Under the pieces are notes generated by a model. That model was not told where the DNA came from, did no database searches, and saw nothing but the letters and a program-made list of their open reading frames with translations. 64,000 nucleotides of DNA, from positions 124,001 through 188,000 of the forward strand of contig NZ_JAGGNR010000010.1 of assembly GCF_018614975.1 (NCBI RefSeq), in the 5' to 3' direction. How positions within the stretch are numbered: position 1 is the first letter of the stretch; every line of letters starts with the position of its first letter. The DNA comes from Paenibacillus polymyxa (GTDB lineage: Bacteria > Bacillota > Bacilli > Paenibacillales > Paenibacillaceae). Both the position numbers and the translations under genes were made by a program. Positions 55,195-63,381 of this stretch are shown piece after piece.

Positions 55195-55854
55195 ATGACT
55201 ACAACTACTTCAACAAAAGAACCGAAGGTAAAAGCACTTTTTGAAGGGCGTTGCAAACATTATTTCATCGGAAGATTGGAAAAAATCCTGATCCTTCAGA
55301 CCAAATTCCATAACTATTCTTTCCGGAATATCATGTTGATTCGCATGCAAAGACCGACCGCTAACCGAGTGGCCAGTTACGGATTATGGAAGAACCTAGG
55401 ACGGCAAGTGGTGAAAGGGGCACAGTCGATCAAGATTATCGCACCACATATGGTCAAACTAAAGGACAAGGAAACAGGCGAGGAAAAGGAAGTACTTTCT
55501 TTCCACCAAGCATCCATATTCGATATCGCGGACACTGAAGGGGAGGAACTGCCGCGCCTGAACTACGATGAACTGGCAGGAGATACGAAAAAGTTACGTG
55601 AGTTTTACGAATTGGCTCTGAGCATCAGCCCGGTTCCCGTTAAAGAAAAGACCATCAAGGATGGAAGCGAGGGTTATTATCACACGGTAGAAGACTACAT
55701 CGCCATAAAACGCGGCATTGGCGTTCACAAGAAATGTAAAACGCTTATTCATGAAATCGTTCATGCTACCCTGCATCGCCGGGATAACAATAATGAGTTA
55801 TATATAGAAATAAATACCAAAAATGCCTTGCAGCCATTGCAAGGCGTTTTGTAA
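55195..55854 (+). pseudogene. ArdC-like antirestriction/metalloprotease protein, C-terminally truncated
   Basis: 219 residues. The N-terminal part (FHNYSFRNIMLIRMQRP, VASYGLWKNLGRQVVKGAQS) is the ArdC N-terminal ssDNA-binding domain of plasmid and conjugative-element antirestriction proteins. The zinc motif IHEIVHATLHR starts the metallopeptidase domain, but the frame then reads into a terminator hairpin (NALQPLQGVL) and stops, so the end is lost. AAGGAGA precedes ATG. It marks this zone as a remnant of a mobile element. Confidence 0.7.
55821..55851 (+). terminator. Terminator overlapping the end of the ArdC-like frame
   Basis: ATGCCTTGCA (55823-55832) pairs with TGCAAGGCGT (55838-55847), followed by TTTG. 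The coding frame runs through it, which supports truncation of that gene. Confidence 0.7.
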
Positions 55855-56028
55855 GATTATAGAATTTATACGTTTTCAGCAGAGCTTAAGGATTCAATAA
55901 TCGCAAGAAAAGCAACCTTTAAACCACAAATGGTTCATCATCGATAGTGCTTCAATCAGAAGCTTTTCTTATATGCATGATGTGCAACATACGTTTAGCA
56001 TGAATTGACATGGCTGTATTTCGTAAAC

Positions 56029-57072
56029 CTATGCTTCGTACAAAATCTCACCTGTTCGGGATACATCATATCCCTCGAATGATTGCAGTTCCTGCCTGAA
56101 CTCCGGCGATTGGAGAATTCGCAGTACAGATTCTGTCCAGGCTTCATTACCTTGCTTCCTCAGCATGACCAGATCATAGCGCTCCTGAATGAGCGGGATA
56201 AAATCAACCTGACCCACAAGTCGTGCAGCTTTCTCAATACCAACTCCGACATCAGCTTCACCTGAACTGACTTTGGCAGCCACGCCCATGTGACTGGTTT
56301 CTTCCATTTCATATCCGTTCAGACCTGTGGATGGAATTCCATGTAGCCGAAGTTGCTCATCCAGCAATACTCTCGCGCCAGAACCTTTCTCCCGGTTAGC
56401 GAGTCGAAGTTCAGACTTGTTCAGATCGGTCCAATTCTGCAAGTTCTGCGGGTTGCCACGCTGTACATACAGTCCGGCAGGACGTGATAGCAGGTTCACC
56501 ACAACATAGGACCGTCCTGTCAGAATTTTGCGAATATACGGAAGATTATACTCACCGGTATCTCCGTCGAGCAGATGGGTGCTGACCAGATCGGACTCAC
56601 CGCGGTACATCGAGATAAGCCCATCCAGACTACCCATGAACGAGCGTAGCGGACGAATGTCCCGAGTTTGTTTTTCCATATGGCGCATTAGAATATCCAG
56701 ACTGACATCCTGACCTGTTATGACCAGATGCCGTGGTACAGCAGTCATTGCATGAGCAGAACTCGCTGGAGTAATCGCATGCGCAGACCCAACGGGTGTA
56801 GTCGATTGTAAGGAAGTTCCCTGAAAATCACCCTGACCTGGCTGAGTCCCTGATGCCGAGGTTTGATGAGGAGTCGGGATACGCTGCCCTGAGGACTGAA
56901 GTTGCTTGGAGCGACGTTTATATGCCTCCAGATCGGTTGCATCAATTCGCATTTGTTTACCCACACGGTATGCGACAAGGTCTCCCTTTTTGATCAGGTC
57001 ATAGACCGTCAGTTTCGATATTTTGAGCAGCTTGGATATTTCTTCGGTTGTGTAGGATTGCTCCTCCGTCAT
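56029..57072 (-). CDS. Molybdate-type regulator: excisionase HTH fused to substrate-binding domain
   Basis: 347 residues. A MerR/excisionase-type helix-turn-helix (YTTEEISKLLKISKLTVYDL, RVGKQMRIDATDLEAYKR) is followed by a Ser/Thr/Pro-rich linker (about residues 70-110) and a periplasmic-binding-like domain (LVSTHLLDGDTGEYNLPYI, SGEADVGVGIEKAA) similar to molybdate-binding domains. It probably senses oxyanion in the cytosol and controls the divergent modAB genes. The start at 57072 follows GAAGGAGGA. Confidence 0.82.
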   Translation of the reverse strand: MTEEQSYTTEEISKLLKISKLTVYDLIKKGDLVAYRVGKQMRIDATDLEAYKRRSKQLQSSGQRIPTPHQTSASGTQPGQGDFQGTSLQSTTPVGSAHAITPASSAHAMTAVPRHLVITGQDVSLDILMRHMEKQTRDIRPLRSFMGSLDGLISMYRGESDLVSTHLLDGDTGEYNLPYIRKILTGRSYVVVNLLSRPAGLYVQRGNPQNLQNWTDLNKSELRLANREKGSGARVLLDEQLRLHGIPSTGLNGYEMEETSHMGVAAKVSSGEADVGVGIEKAARLVGQVDFIPLIQERYDLVMLRKQGNEAWTESVLRILQSPEFRQELQSFEGYDVSRTGEILYEA

Positions 57073-57266
57073 AAGTGAAGATCCTCCTTCAAAGGTATAG
57101 AGCAATGATGGTTTTGTTATGAATGTTTCTTGTACTATATCATTAATTGAGGGATGCCATAAACCTGAGAACAAGCAATAAACGCATAGGACAGATAACA
57201 AAAATCAAATGTGATCTTAATCACCTTCCCATTTTTTTTGTCTTGTGTATAATTAGATATAATTAA

Positions 57267-57282
57267 TTATAACTAGTTATAA
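57267..57282. promoter_or_regulatory. Palindromic operator in the mod divergent region
   Basis: TTATAACTAGTTATAA is a perfect 16-bp palindrome, flanked by further TATAAT/TATAAC repeats between 57248 and 57292, directly before modA. Likely the regulator's binding site. Confidence 0.6.
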
Positions 57283-57309
57283 CCAAAGATAACGTTGGGG
57301 GAGAAAAGA

Positions 57310-58182
57310 ATGAGAAAGAGAATCGGATATGTATTGGGAAGTATGTCACTGGGACTGGCTCTTGTATTGGCTGGTTGCGGCGCAAGCACGGGTACTACGG
57401 ATACATCCACAGGTGCAGAACAAATGACCTCAACGCCAGCGGCATCAGGTGAAAGCTCATCAGCAGGAAATACCGATCCGCAGGAAACGGTAGACCTGAC
57501 AATCTCTGCGGCGGCCAGTCTGACCGATGCGATGAAAGAGATTGAAACCAATTATGAGCTAGCTAATCCTTATATAGAACTTAATTTTAACTTTGGCGCC
57601 TCGGGTGCCTTGCAACAGCAGATAGAACAGGGTGCTCCGGCTGATGTCTTTGTATCGGCGGCAACAAAAAATATGAATGCGCTAGTGGATGAAAACCTGA
57701 TTGCATCGGGCGATCAGAAGAATTTGCTACTGAATTCACTGGTGGCCATAGTGCCAGCAGATGGGACCCACACAGTAACCAGTGAAACGGATCTCACCAG
57801 CGACTCCATCAAGACGGTAGCCATTGGGATTCCGGAAAGTGTTCCTGCGGGAACCTATGCCAAGGAAGCTCTGACCAATGCCAAGCTGTGGGATGAACTG
57901 GAAAGCAAGCTTGTGCAGGGGAAAGACGTTAGACAGGTTCTTCAATATGTAGAGACAGGTAATGCAGATGCAGGATTTGTATATAAAACGGATGCTCTTA
58001 CTTCGGATCAGGTGAAAATTGCGTTTGAGGTGGACAAGAACAGCTACACACCAACCAATTATCCAATAGGCATTATTGAAGGAACCAAACATCGTACAGA
58101 GGCCGAACAATTCTATGAGTATTTACAAACCCCTGAAGTGCTCAATATCTTCGCGAAATACGGATTCACAATTCCGGAATGA
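57310..58182 (+). CDS. modA: Molybdate ABC transporter substrate-binding lipoprotein
   Basis: 290 residues: a lipoprotein signal ending LVLAGCGAS, a Ser/Thr-rich linker, then the ModA fold (ISAAASLTDAMKEI, NFGASGALQQQIEQGAPADV, FVSAA, AIGIPESVPAGTYAKEAL, ETGNADAGFVYKTDA). It binds molybdate or tungstate outside the cell. The start at 57310 follows GGGGGAG. It overlaps modB by 4 bp. Confidence 0.93.
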   Translation: MRKRIGYVLGSMSLGLALVLAGCGASTGTTDTSTGAEQMTSTPAASGESSSAGNTDPQETVDLTISAAASLTDAMKEIETNYELANPYIELNFNFGASGALQQQIEQGAPADVFVSAATKNMNALVDENLIASGDQKNLLLNSLVAIVPADGTHTVTSETDLTSDSIKTVAIGIPESVPAGTYAKEALTNAKLWDELESKLVQGKDVRQVLQYVETGNADAGFVYKTDALTSDQVKIAFEVDKNSYTPTNYPIGIIEGTKHRTEAEQFYEYLQTPEVLNIFAKYGFTIPE

Positions 58183-58865
58183 ATGTGAACGCCATAGACT
58201 GGTCCGTATTCTGGTCACCGGTGCGCTTGTCACTTCAGGTTGCGCTGTTATCCAGCATAGTGGCGACTGTGCTCGGAATTGCGATAGCCTGGAAGATGTC
58301 ACGTTCTTCATTTCGGGGGAAGATTCTGTTGGAAACAGCATTTATGCTGCCGCTAGTCCTTCCTCCGACGGTGGTTGGATTTCTGTTACTTGTCATACTG
58401 GGGCGTAAAAGTCTGTTTGGACAATGGATCGAAGCCATATTCTCCGCACCGGTTATTTTCACCTGGTGGGCTGCGGTGATTGCTTCGATGGTGGTTGCTT
58501 TTCCACTCGTGTATCAGACGATGAAATCGGGATTCAGTGGTGTGGATCGTGATCTGGAGGATGCGGGTCGTTCGATTGGGGCGAATGAGTGGCAGGTCTT
58601 TCGTTACATCTCCCTGCCGCTCGCAGGCAGAGCATTGATGACCGCTTTCATCCTGGGCTTTGCCCGTGCTCTCGGGGAATTTGGTGCGACACTGATGATT
58701 GCAGGCAATATTCCGGGCAAAACACAAACGGTACCCACGGCAATCTATGTCGCTGTGGATTCGGGCAATCAGACCATGGCTTGGGCGTGGACTGTTTCCA
58801 TTATTATCATCTCGTTTCTCATGTTACTGATGACCAGACAGCAGCGAGATGGAAAAAATGACTGA
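58179..58865 (+). CDS. modB: Molybdate ABC transporter permease
   Basis: 228-residue permease with five to six hydrophobic segments and the ModB motif ARALGEFGATLMIAGNIPGK, plus LPLVLPPTVVGFLLL. It starts inside the modA stop (ATGA). No modC ATPase follows; a terminator does. The ATPase must be supplied from another locus, as described for some Firmicute mod operons. Confidence 0.92.
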   Translation: MNVNAIDWSVFWSPVRLSLQVALLSSIVATVLGIAIAWKMSRSSFRGKILLETAFMLPLVLPPTVVGFLLLVILGRKSLFGQWIEAIFSAPVIFTWWAAVIASMVVAFPLVYQTMKSGFSGVDRDLEDAGRSIGANEWQVFRYISLPLAGRALMTAFILGFARALGEFGATLMIAGNIPGKTQTVPTAIYVAVDSGNQTMAWAWTVSIIIISFLMLLMTRQQRDGKND

Positions 58866-58899
58866 TTTAATATGTGTTAATATTATATATAAAATGATG

Positions 58900-58946
58900 A
58901 AAAACCCGTTTTGAGGAAAGAACTTTTTTCCTTAACGCGGGTTTTT
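58900..58946 (+). terminator. Terminator after modB
   Basis: AAAAACCCG (about 58900-58908) pairs with CGGGTTTTT (58938-58946), with an inner GGAAA/TTTCC stem. Confidence 0.75.
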
Positions 58947-59128
58947 ATTACCAATTTCATATGTACCCATATCAAAGATTTGCCCATTTGGATCTTATGG
59001 AAATGTAAAGCTTTTTTAACATAAAAAATAAAAAAAATTAATCATTCAGTACTCGCTTTCAGTGGGCTTGTTCCTGTAAGATAGAAGTAATTGATTCCAG
59101 CCAAGTACTGAAATAAGGAGAGACGACG

Positions 59129-59461
59129 ATGAACACTAAACCTGATTGCGGCGTTTCGTTGCAGATCGATGACTATCTGGATCTTTTGCATTTTGCCATC
59201 CAAATTCAGGATCAGGAATGGCAGCAATCCCTTATCCGCCAACTCAAAATATTCCAGACGGCGACGGAGCAGCAACGCACACCTGAAGAGGAATTATGGA
59301 CACGGTTTGATTACATCAACAGCAAACTGACAGGTCTGTGCCACCAGATTCATGCCGCTCATTCCATGGATGAACGCAAGAAGTTTGAGGAACGGATCGG
59401 TCTCTTACAATTACAGCGAGTGGAAGTTGCACGTAAAATTAAATGGGCGAGTCGCAGATAG
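59129..59461 (+). CDS. Hypothetical protein, 110 residues
   Basis: All-helical, soluble, with many Gln and Glu (IQIQDQEWQQSLIRQLKIFQ) and a C-terminal basic helix (LQRVEVARKIKWASRR). No family recognised. TAAGGAGAG precedes the start. TTCAGTACT (59045-59053) and AGTACTGAA (59104-59112) form a perfect long-range pair just before the ribosome site. Monocistronic, with a terminator at 59521. Confidence 0.7.
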   Translation: MNTKPDCGVSLQIDDYLDLLHFAIQIQDQEWQQSLIRQLKIFQTATEQQRTPEEELWTRFDYINSKLTGLCHQIHAAHSMDERKKFEERIGLLQLQRVEVARKIKWASRR

Positions 59462-59520
59462 ATGAGTAGTGTACACACCAAGTGATGCACCGCCAAAATG
59501 GTATAATTAGTGAGAGTCAT

Positions 59521-59570
59521 ACAAGAAGAAGCCATCCGCCGATCGATATGGGGGATGGCTTTTTCTTGTA
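59521..59570 (+). terminator. Intrinsic terminator
   Basis: ACAAGAAGAAGCCATCC (59521-59537) pairs with GGATGGCTTTTTCTTGT (about 59553-59569). Confidence 0.8.
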
Positions 59571-59691
59571 CTATAGAGAAGTTCTATAACCTTATCAGGA
59601 TGTCCTATTAGTTTAGTTATTGCCCTCAGATGACTTGTAATGGGAGCACACATCATATTTGCTGTGATAACAGCCTGTGGAGGAGATTGGG

Positions 59692-59775
59692 AATGGTTAA
59701 AAAACGGGGGATTCAAAAATTCCGGACAGCACTGCTGTTCATTACAATGCTGGCGGTACTGGCTGGATGCAGGTA
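59692..59775 (+). pseudogene. Remnant of an ABC substrate-binding lipoprotein (signal peptide only)
   Basis: 27 residues: a basic start (MVKKRGIQKFR), a hydrophobic core and the lipobox LAGC, then Arg and TAG. GGAGGAG precedes ATG. The whole ligand-binding domain is missing, so a deletion removed the solute-binding gene of the amino-acid transporter whose permease relics follow. Confidence 0.7.
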
Positions 59776-59798
59776 GTCTGAGAAAGGTGTGCAGCGGT

Positions 59799-60413
59799 AA
59801 TGGGAAAATCATTTGATCTGTCATTGGTTCTGGATTTCATCCCGGAACGGCTACGATATTTGCATATAACACTGATTGTACTGAGTGGTTCCATCGCGCT
59901 TGGACTGGTGGGCGGCGTGCTTCTGGCCGTCCCCGGCTGTATCGGATTCCGGTACTAAGCCAAGTGGCTACCCTGTACGTCTCATTCATGCGGGGCACAC
60001 CGATCCTCATCAAATTGTTCCTGGTGTATTACGGACTTCCCGAGTTGCTCAAACCCATTGGCATCGACCTGTCGAGAACCGACCCGTTGTTATTTGTCAT
60101 TGTGACCTATGCGCTTAGTGACGCGGCATCCTTTGCCGAGATCTTTCGCGGAGCGGTGCGTAGTGTGGATAAAGGTCAGACGGAAGCTGCCTATGCTGCG
60201 GGTATGACCACATTCCAGTCGTTTCGGCGGATTGTTGTTCCGCAGGCACTGATTGTTGCTTTTCCGAACATGGCCAATACGTTAATTGGTTCATTGAAGG
60301 ATACCTCGTTGGACTCGCCTATGCAGAACGCAGACTCCAGCGTCATGAACGCAAGAGGGTTGTACACAAACCGGCAATTTGAGCCAAACGCACTGAAACG
60401 AATAGCGGGGTGA
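59799..60413 (+). pseudogene. Amino-acid ABC permease, frameshifted and truncated
   Basis: It begins MGKSFDLSLVLDFIPERLRY and runs to GGVLLAVP, then loses frame in the C run at 59931-59935 (one base missing) and would stop at TAA 59956. In the other frame it continues as RLYRIPVLSQVATLYVSFMR, GTPILIKLFLVYYGLPELL and the coupling loop AYAAGMTTFQSFRRIVVPQA of HisM/TcyL-type permeases, then after SLKDTSL becomes non-homologous. Two independent lesions; not functional. Confidence 0.8.
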
Positions 60414-60417
60414 GCAT

Positions 60418-60561
60418 ATGTCGATTGATCTCCAGTTTATCTACTGGGGGCTGACCATCATTGCCGAGCGAATCACTGCTCTGCTTGAGCGTCAGGTTGC
60501 CGTGTACAGCAAAGGACAATTCCTCAGTCGATATTCTTCCGACTGGAGTTATGTCATCTGA
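60418..60561 (+). pseudogene. C-terminal fragment of an amino-acid ABC permease
   Basis: 47 codons: MSIDLQFIYWGLTIIAERIT, then ALLERQVAVYSKG, which resembles the last helix of the same permease type, followed by unrelated residues. It is probably the tail of the permease above or of a second one, displaced by rearrangement. Confidence 0.5.
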
Positions 60562-60593
60562 CGATATAGGCGCAAGCTGTAGTAACTGACGAT

Positions 60594-60643
60594 CCCGGCC
60601 CGGCATATGCTGTAACAGGCAAATGCTGATAGGCCGGGTTTTT
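60594..60643 (+). terminator. Intrinsic terminator
   Basis: CCCGGCC (60594-60600) pairs with GGCCGGG (60632-60638), with GGCAT/ATGCT inside, followed by TTTTTC. Confidence 0.7.
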
Positions 60644-60682
60644 CTATGGGTGAAGCAGGCCGTGACGGTAAGGAGGAGGACC

Positions 60683-60970
60683 ATGCAGAGCAAAATCGAT
60701 GAAATCATCACACATATTGCACACTCTCACCAGCAGATCGCACGTGTGCTGGATGCCAAACGCCAAGTCGCTGTACGCATGTCTGAAATCATCAATCATT
60801 TGCCAGATATCGAACCGGAGTTGGATGGCGTTGACGGTCTGCTGGATAGCTCTGGGCAAATCAACAAAAGCATTATCTCTTACTTGGGGGGCCTTGCAGA
60901 TCTGGAAGAGGCTGTAGCCGAAACGCTGACCCAAGTCATGCGGGAGATCGCGGTTCAAGAGGAAGAATAA
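60683..60970 (+). CDS. Small helical protein, first of the second spore-surface-like locus
   Basis: 95 residues, predicted all-helical and amphipathic. THIAHSHQQIARVLDAK near the start resembles ESIAHSQQALARILDS in the 61332 protein, so the two are paralogs. No known family is recognised. GGAGGAGG precedes the start at 60683; the frame is open to 60623 without a site. It precedes two more helical proteins, a basic GYxxG protein and CgeB-type enzymes. Confidence 0.7.
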   Translation: MQSKIDEIITHIAHSHQQIARVLDAKRQVAVRMSEIINHLPDIEPELDGVDGLLDSSGQINKSIISYLGGLADLEEAVAETLTQVMREIAVQEEE

Positions 60971-60993
60971 GCCCGGAAGGCGGGTGAAGGAAC

Positions 60994-61335
60994 ATGAGTA
61001 GAGAACAGAGCCTCATTCTGATGCTGGACGCAGCAGCCAAAATGCAGTGGAATATTGCCCTGATCCTGGAGGCAAAAGCGATTGAGGCCGAGAAGGTACG
61101 GAACTGGACGCTGAATCATCTGAATGGGGATACCTTTCTGACGCATGGGGATCAGGTAGGGGAGCCGCTCAAAATGCATGATCAGCTGGTGGAATTGCTG
61201 GAAGGATTAACCCGGATGGAGACCGGACTGTGCAACAATCTCAAAGCGGTGATGGTACAGAACGATAGCGATGATGGCGGCGGTATGGACGGTGGCATGT
61301 TTGGCGGCATGGATCTGGGAGACATGGGAAAATGA
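60994..61335 (+). CDS. Small helical protein with Gly/Met/Asp tail
   Basis: 113 residues. A helical body (DAAAKMQWNIALILEAKAIE) distantly like its two neighbours, then a flexible acidic tail GGGMDGGMFGGMDLGDMGK. No family recognised. It overlaps the next gene by 4 bp (ATGA), showing translational coupling. AAGGAA precedes the start. Confidence 0.7.
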   Translation: MSREQSLILMLDAAAKMQWNIALILEAKAIEAEKVRNWTLNHLNGDTFLTHGDQVGEPLKMHDQLVELLEGLTRMETGLCNNLKAVMVQNDSDDGGGMDGGMFGGMDLGDMGK

Positions 61336-61631
61336 GTCTGATGCGGCGTGAGCAGGAAGCCAAACTGGCACTCATTGAATCCATTGCACACAGTCAGCAG
61401 GCGCTGGCACGCATTCTGGACAGTGTAGCCAGTGTAACCGCTCATTCGGAAGTATCCGCCCGCAGTCTGGCCGAGAACATTCGTTTGCTGAGTCGTTATC
61501 AGGAAGAAATGTCTCGTATGGTTACGGGAATCAGGCTGGCCCGAATCCAGCATGGGGAGCCTGGTTTACCGTGGCTCAAAGACCCCGGGTGTGCAATTCG
61601 TATCGTTCGGGACATACAGGAGGAATGTTGA
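61332..61631 (+). CDS. Small helical protein, paralog of the 60683 product
   Basis: 99 residues, helical (ESIAHSQQALARILDS, ARSLAENIRLLSRYQEE), ending with a short Pro/Gly-containing segment (GEPGLPWLKDPGCAIR). No known domain. It begins inside the stop of the previous gene. The three small proteins probably form a complex, perhaps a structural layer or adaptor for the glycosyltransferases downstream. Confidence 0.7.
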   Translation: MSLMRREQEAKLALIESIAHSQQALARILDSVASVTAHSEVSARSLAENIRLLSRYQEEMSRMVTGIRLARIQHGEPGLPWLKDPGCAIRIVRDIQEEC

Positions 61632-61632
61632 C

Positions 61633-61974
61633 ATGTTAAAGAAGAAAAAAATACGACTGAGAACCAAAAGAGCTTTGTTAACCCGTGGAGCCCGTCTGCG
61701 CAAAATTCGCAAGCTGCGTGCGCTCAGAGCTAAACGTGTTCTTCACAAACGCCCACTTAAAGGACGCAGTGCGTGGCTCAAAAAAAAGAAACGTGCGGTA
61801 CGGCGGCACCGGAGTCCGAAGTCCGTACAACCAGTCGTCCCGGCTACCCCTACCGATCCGAACCCGGACGGTGCGTACAGCCAAGGATACAACGAGGCGT
61901 ACAACGAGGGATTCAACGCGGGTTTCGCCAAGGGATTCGAGGACGGACATCAGCTGGCGTACAAAGCACAGTAA
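61633..61974 (+). CDS. Basic protein with GYxxGY repeat
   Basis: 113 residues. Residues 1-62 are extremely Lys/Arg-rich (MLKKKKIRLRTKRALLTRGA). After a Pro/Thr linker, residues 81-105 carry five near-repeats of (G/A)-Y/F-x-x-G (AYSQGYNEAYNEGFNAGFAK, GFEDG). It has no enzyme domain: it is just the tail module found on the neighbouring glycosyltransferases, so it may act as a scaffold or targeting partner. AGGAGGAA precedes the start. Confidence 0.75.
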   Translation: MLKKKKIRLRTKRALLTRGARLRKIRKLRALRAKRVLHKRPLKGRSAWLKKKKRAVRRHRSPKSVQPVVPATPTDPNPDGAYSQGYNEAYNEGFNAGFAKGFEDGHQLAYKAQ

Positions 61975-62023
61975 CCGAGTAGACACGATTATTCCTGCAT
62001 GGAATGATATCTGTATAACAGTT

Positions 62024-62054
62024 AGCCCGGGGAGACAGATCCCTCCGGGCTATT
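62024..62054 (+). terminator. Hairpin inside the locus
   Basis: AGCCCGG (62024-62030) pairs with CCGGGCT (62045-62051), with extra inner pairs, followed by ATTTG. Weak T tract; may attenuate. Confidence 0.5.
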
Positions 62055-62226
62055 TGCATCGCCGCAAAAGCGGACATGCCCGTACAGGCGGATGATGAGG
62101 GCAAGCGCCAATTTTGCGCCTTGCAGGACACCCGTCCATGATGCATCTGACCCCGAGGCATATCCTTTAGAGGGAAGACCAATCACGGGGAGAGTCTGGA
62201 AGTAAGATCTCCTGAAGGAAGACAGG

Positions 62227-63321
62227 GTGAAGAATGTGGCAAAACGAAGACACCGTCCGCTGACCGAAGCGGAAACGGCTTACCGCGGCGGATACGCAGA
62301 AGGCCGCAGATTTGGCGGCTGTCAGGCCATGATGGAGCGGGTGCAGAAGTTTCAACCGACCCTGCGGGACATGAAAGTACTGTATATTCCGCAAGGATTC
62401 GATGCCATCGATGAAGGTGTCACCTTGGCTCTGCAGCAGTCTGTACGTGAATGCGTTGTTGGATCGCCAGCAGCGATGTTGCAGGAAGCCAGTCAACATC
62501 GGCCCGATGTCGTGCTTGTCATGAATGGTTTGCATGTATTTCCTGCAGATCATGTGGAGCAGGTGAAGGGCATACGTGCACTCGGTATTCGAACTGCCGT
62601 GTGGTTTGTGGATGATCCGTATTTCACCGAAGATACAACGTCCCTTTGCCAGCACTATGATGTCGTGTTCACGCATGAAGAGGCCGCCGTACCCCTCTAT
62701 CTGGGACATGGAGCGAACCAGGTCATCTATATGCCACTCGCAGTGAATCCAGGCATGTTTCAACCGCGGCGCGCGGCACCGCAGCATCAGCACGACATTT
62801 GTTTTATCGGTACCGGATTCTGGAACCGGATTGCCTTGTTTGATGAGCTGGCCCCTTTTCTTGCGGACAAAAAGGTATTCATTGCGGGTAGCCAGTGGAA
62901 CCGGTTGGCACGCTTTGATGTACTAGGCCGTTTCATCCACGAAGGATGGATTGCTCCTGGAGAGACAGTAGATTATTACAATGGCGCCAAGATTGTCATT
63001 AACATTCACCGGACTTGCGAGAATGGGGAAGACAATCGCAACACACATCATCTTGAAGGTCACTCGATTAATCCACGCACGTATGAGATCAGCGCATGTG
63101 GCACAATGCAGATTACGGATGCACGTGCAGATTTACCCCGTTATTATAAGCCGGGATATGACATCGAGACGTTCACCAACGCAGCAGAACTTCAGCGCAA
63201 GATCCACTATTATCTGAAGCATGAAGAAGAACGACAGGCGATGGCGTGGCGGGGACTTCTCACCACGATGAACCAGCATACATTCACTCGCCGCATCGAT
63301 CAGTTGCTGGAACATTTGTAA
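62227..63321 (+). CDS. CgeB-family glycosyltransferase (first copy)
   Basis: 364 residues. A short basic start (VAKRRHRP), then AYRGGYAEGRRFGG (residues 18-31), then a GT-B-like enzyme: VLYIPQGFDAIDEG, TAVWFVDDPYFTED, ICFIGTGFWNRIALFDEL, FIHEGWIAPGETVDYYNGAK and NPRTYEISACGTMQ with the donor-binding Glu of the Glyco_trans_1/CgeB C-terminal domain. CgeB proteins shape the spore outer surface. GTG 62227 is used, with GGAAG upstream; GTG 62236 is possible. Confidence 0.83.
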   Translation: MKNVAKRRHRPLTEAETAYRGGYAEGRRFGGCQAMMERVQKFQPTLRDMKVLYIPQGFDAIDEGVTLALQQSVRECVVGSPAAMLQEASQHRPDVVLVMNGLHVFPADHVEQVKGIRALGIRTAVWFVDDPYFTEDTTSLCQHYDVVFTHEEAAVPLYLGHGANQVIYMPLAVNPGMFQPRRAAPQHQHDICFIGTGFWNRIALFDELAPFLADKKVFIAGSQWNRLARFDVLGRFIHEGWIAPGETVDYYNGAKIVINIHRTCENGEDNRNTHHLEGHSINPRTYEISACGTMQITDARADLPRYYKPGYDIETFTNAAELQRKIHYYLKHEEERQAMAWRGLLTTMNQHTFTRRIDQLLEHL

Positions 63322-63381
63322 TCCCCATCTGAAGTGCAGCATCAACAAAAAACCTATCCCAAAAAATAAAGGAGTGGCGGT

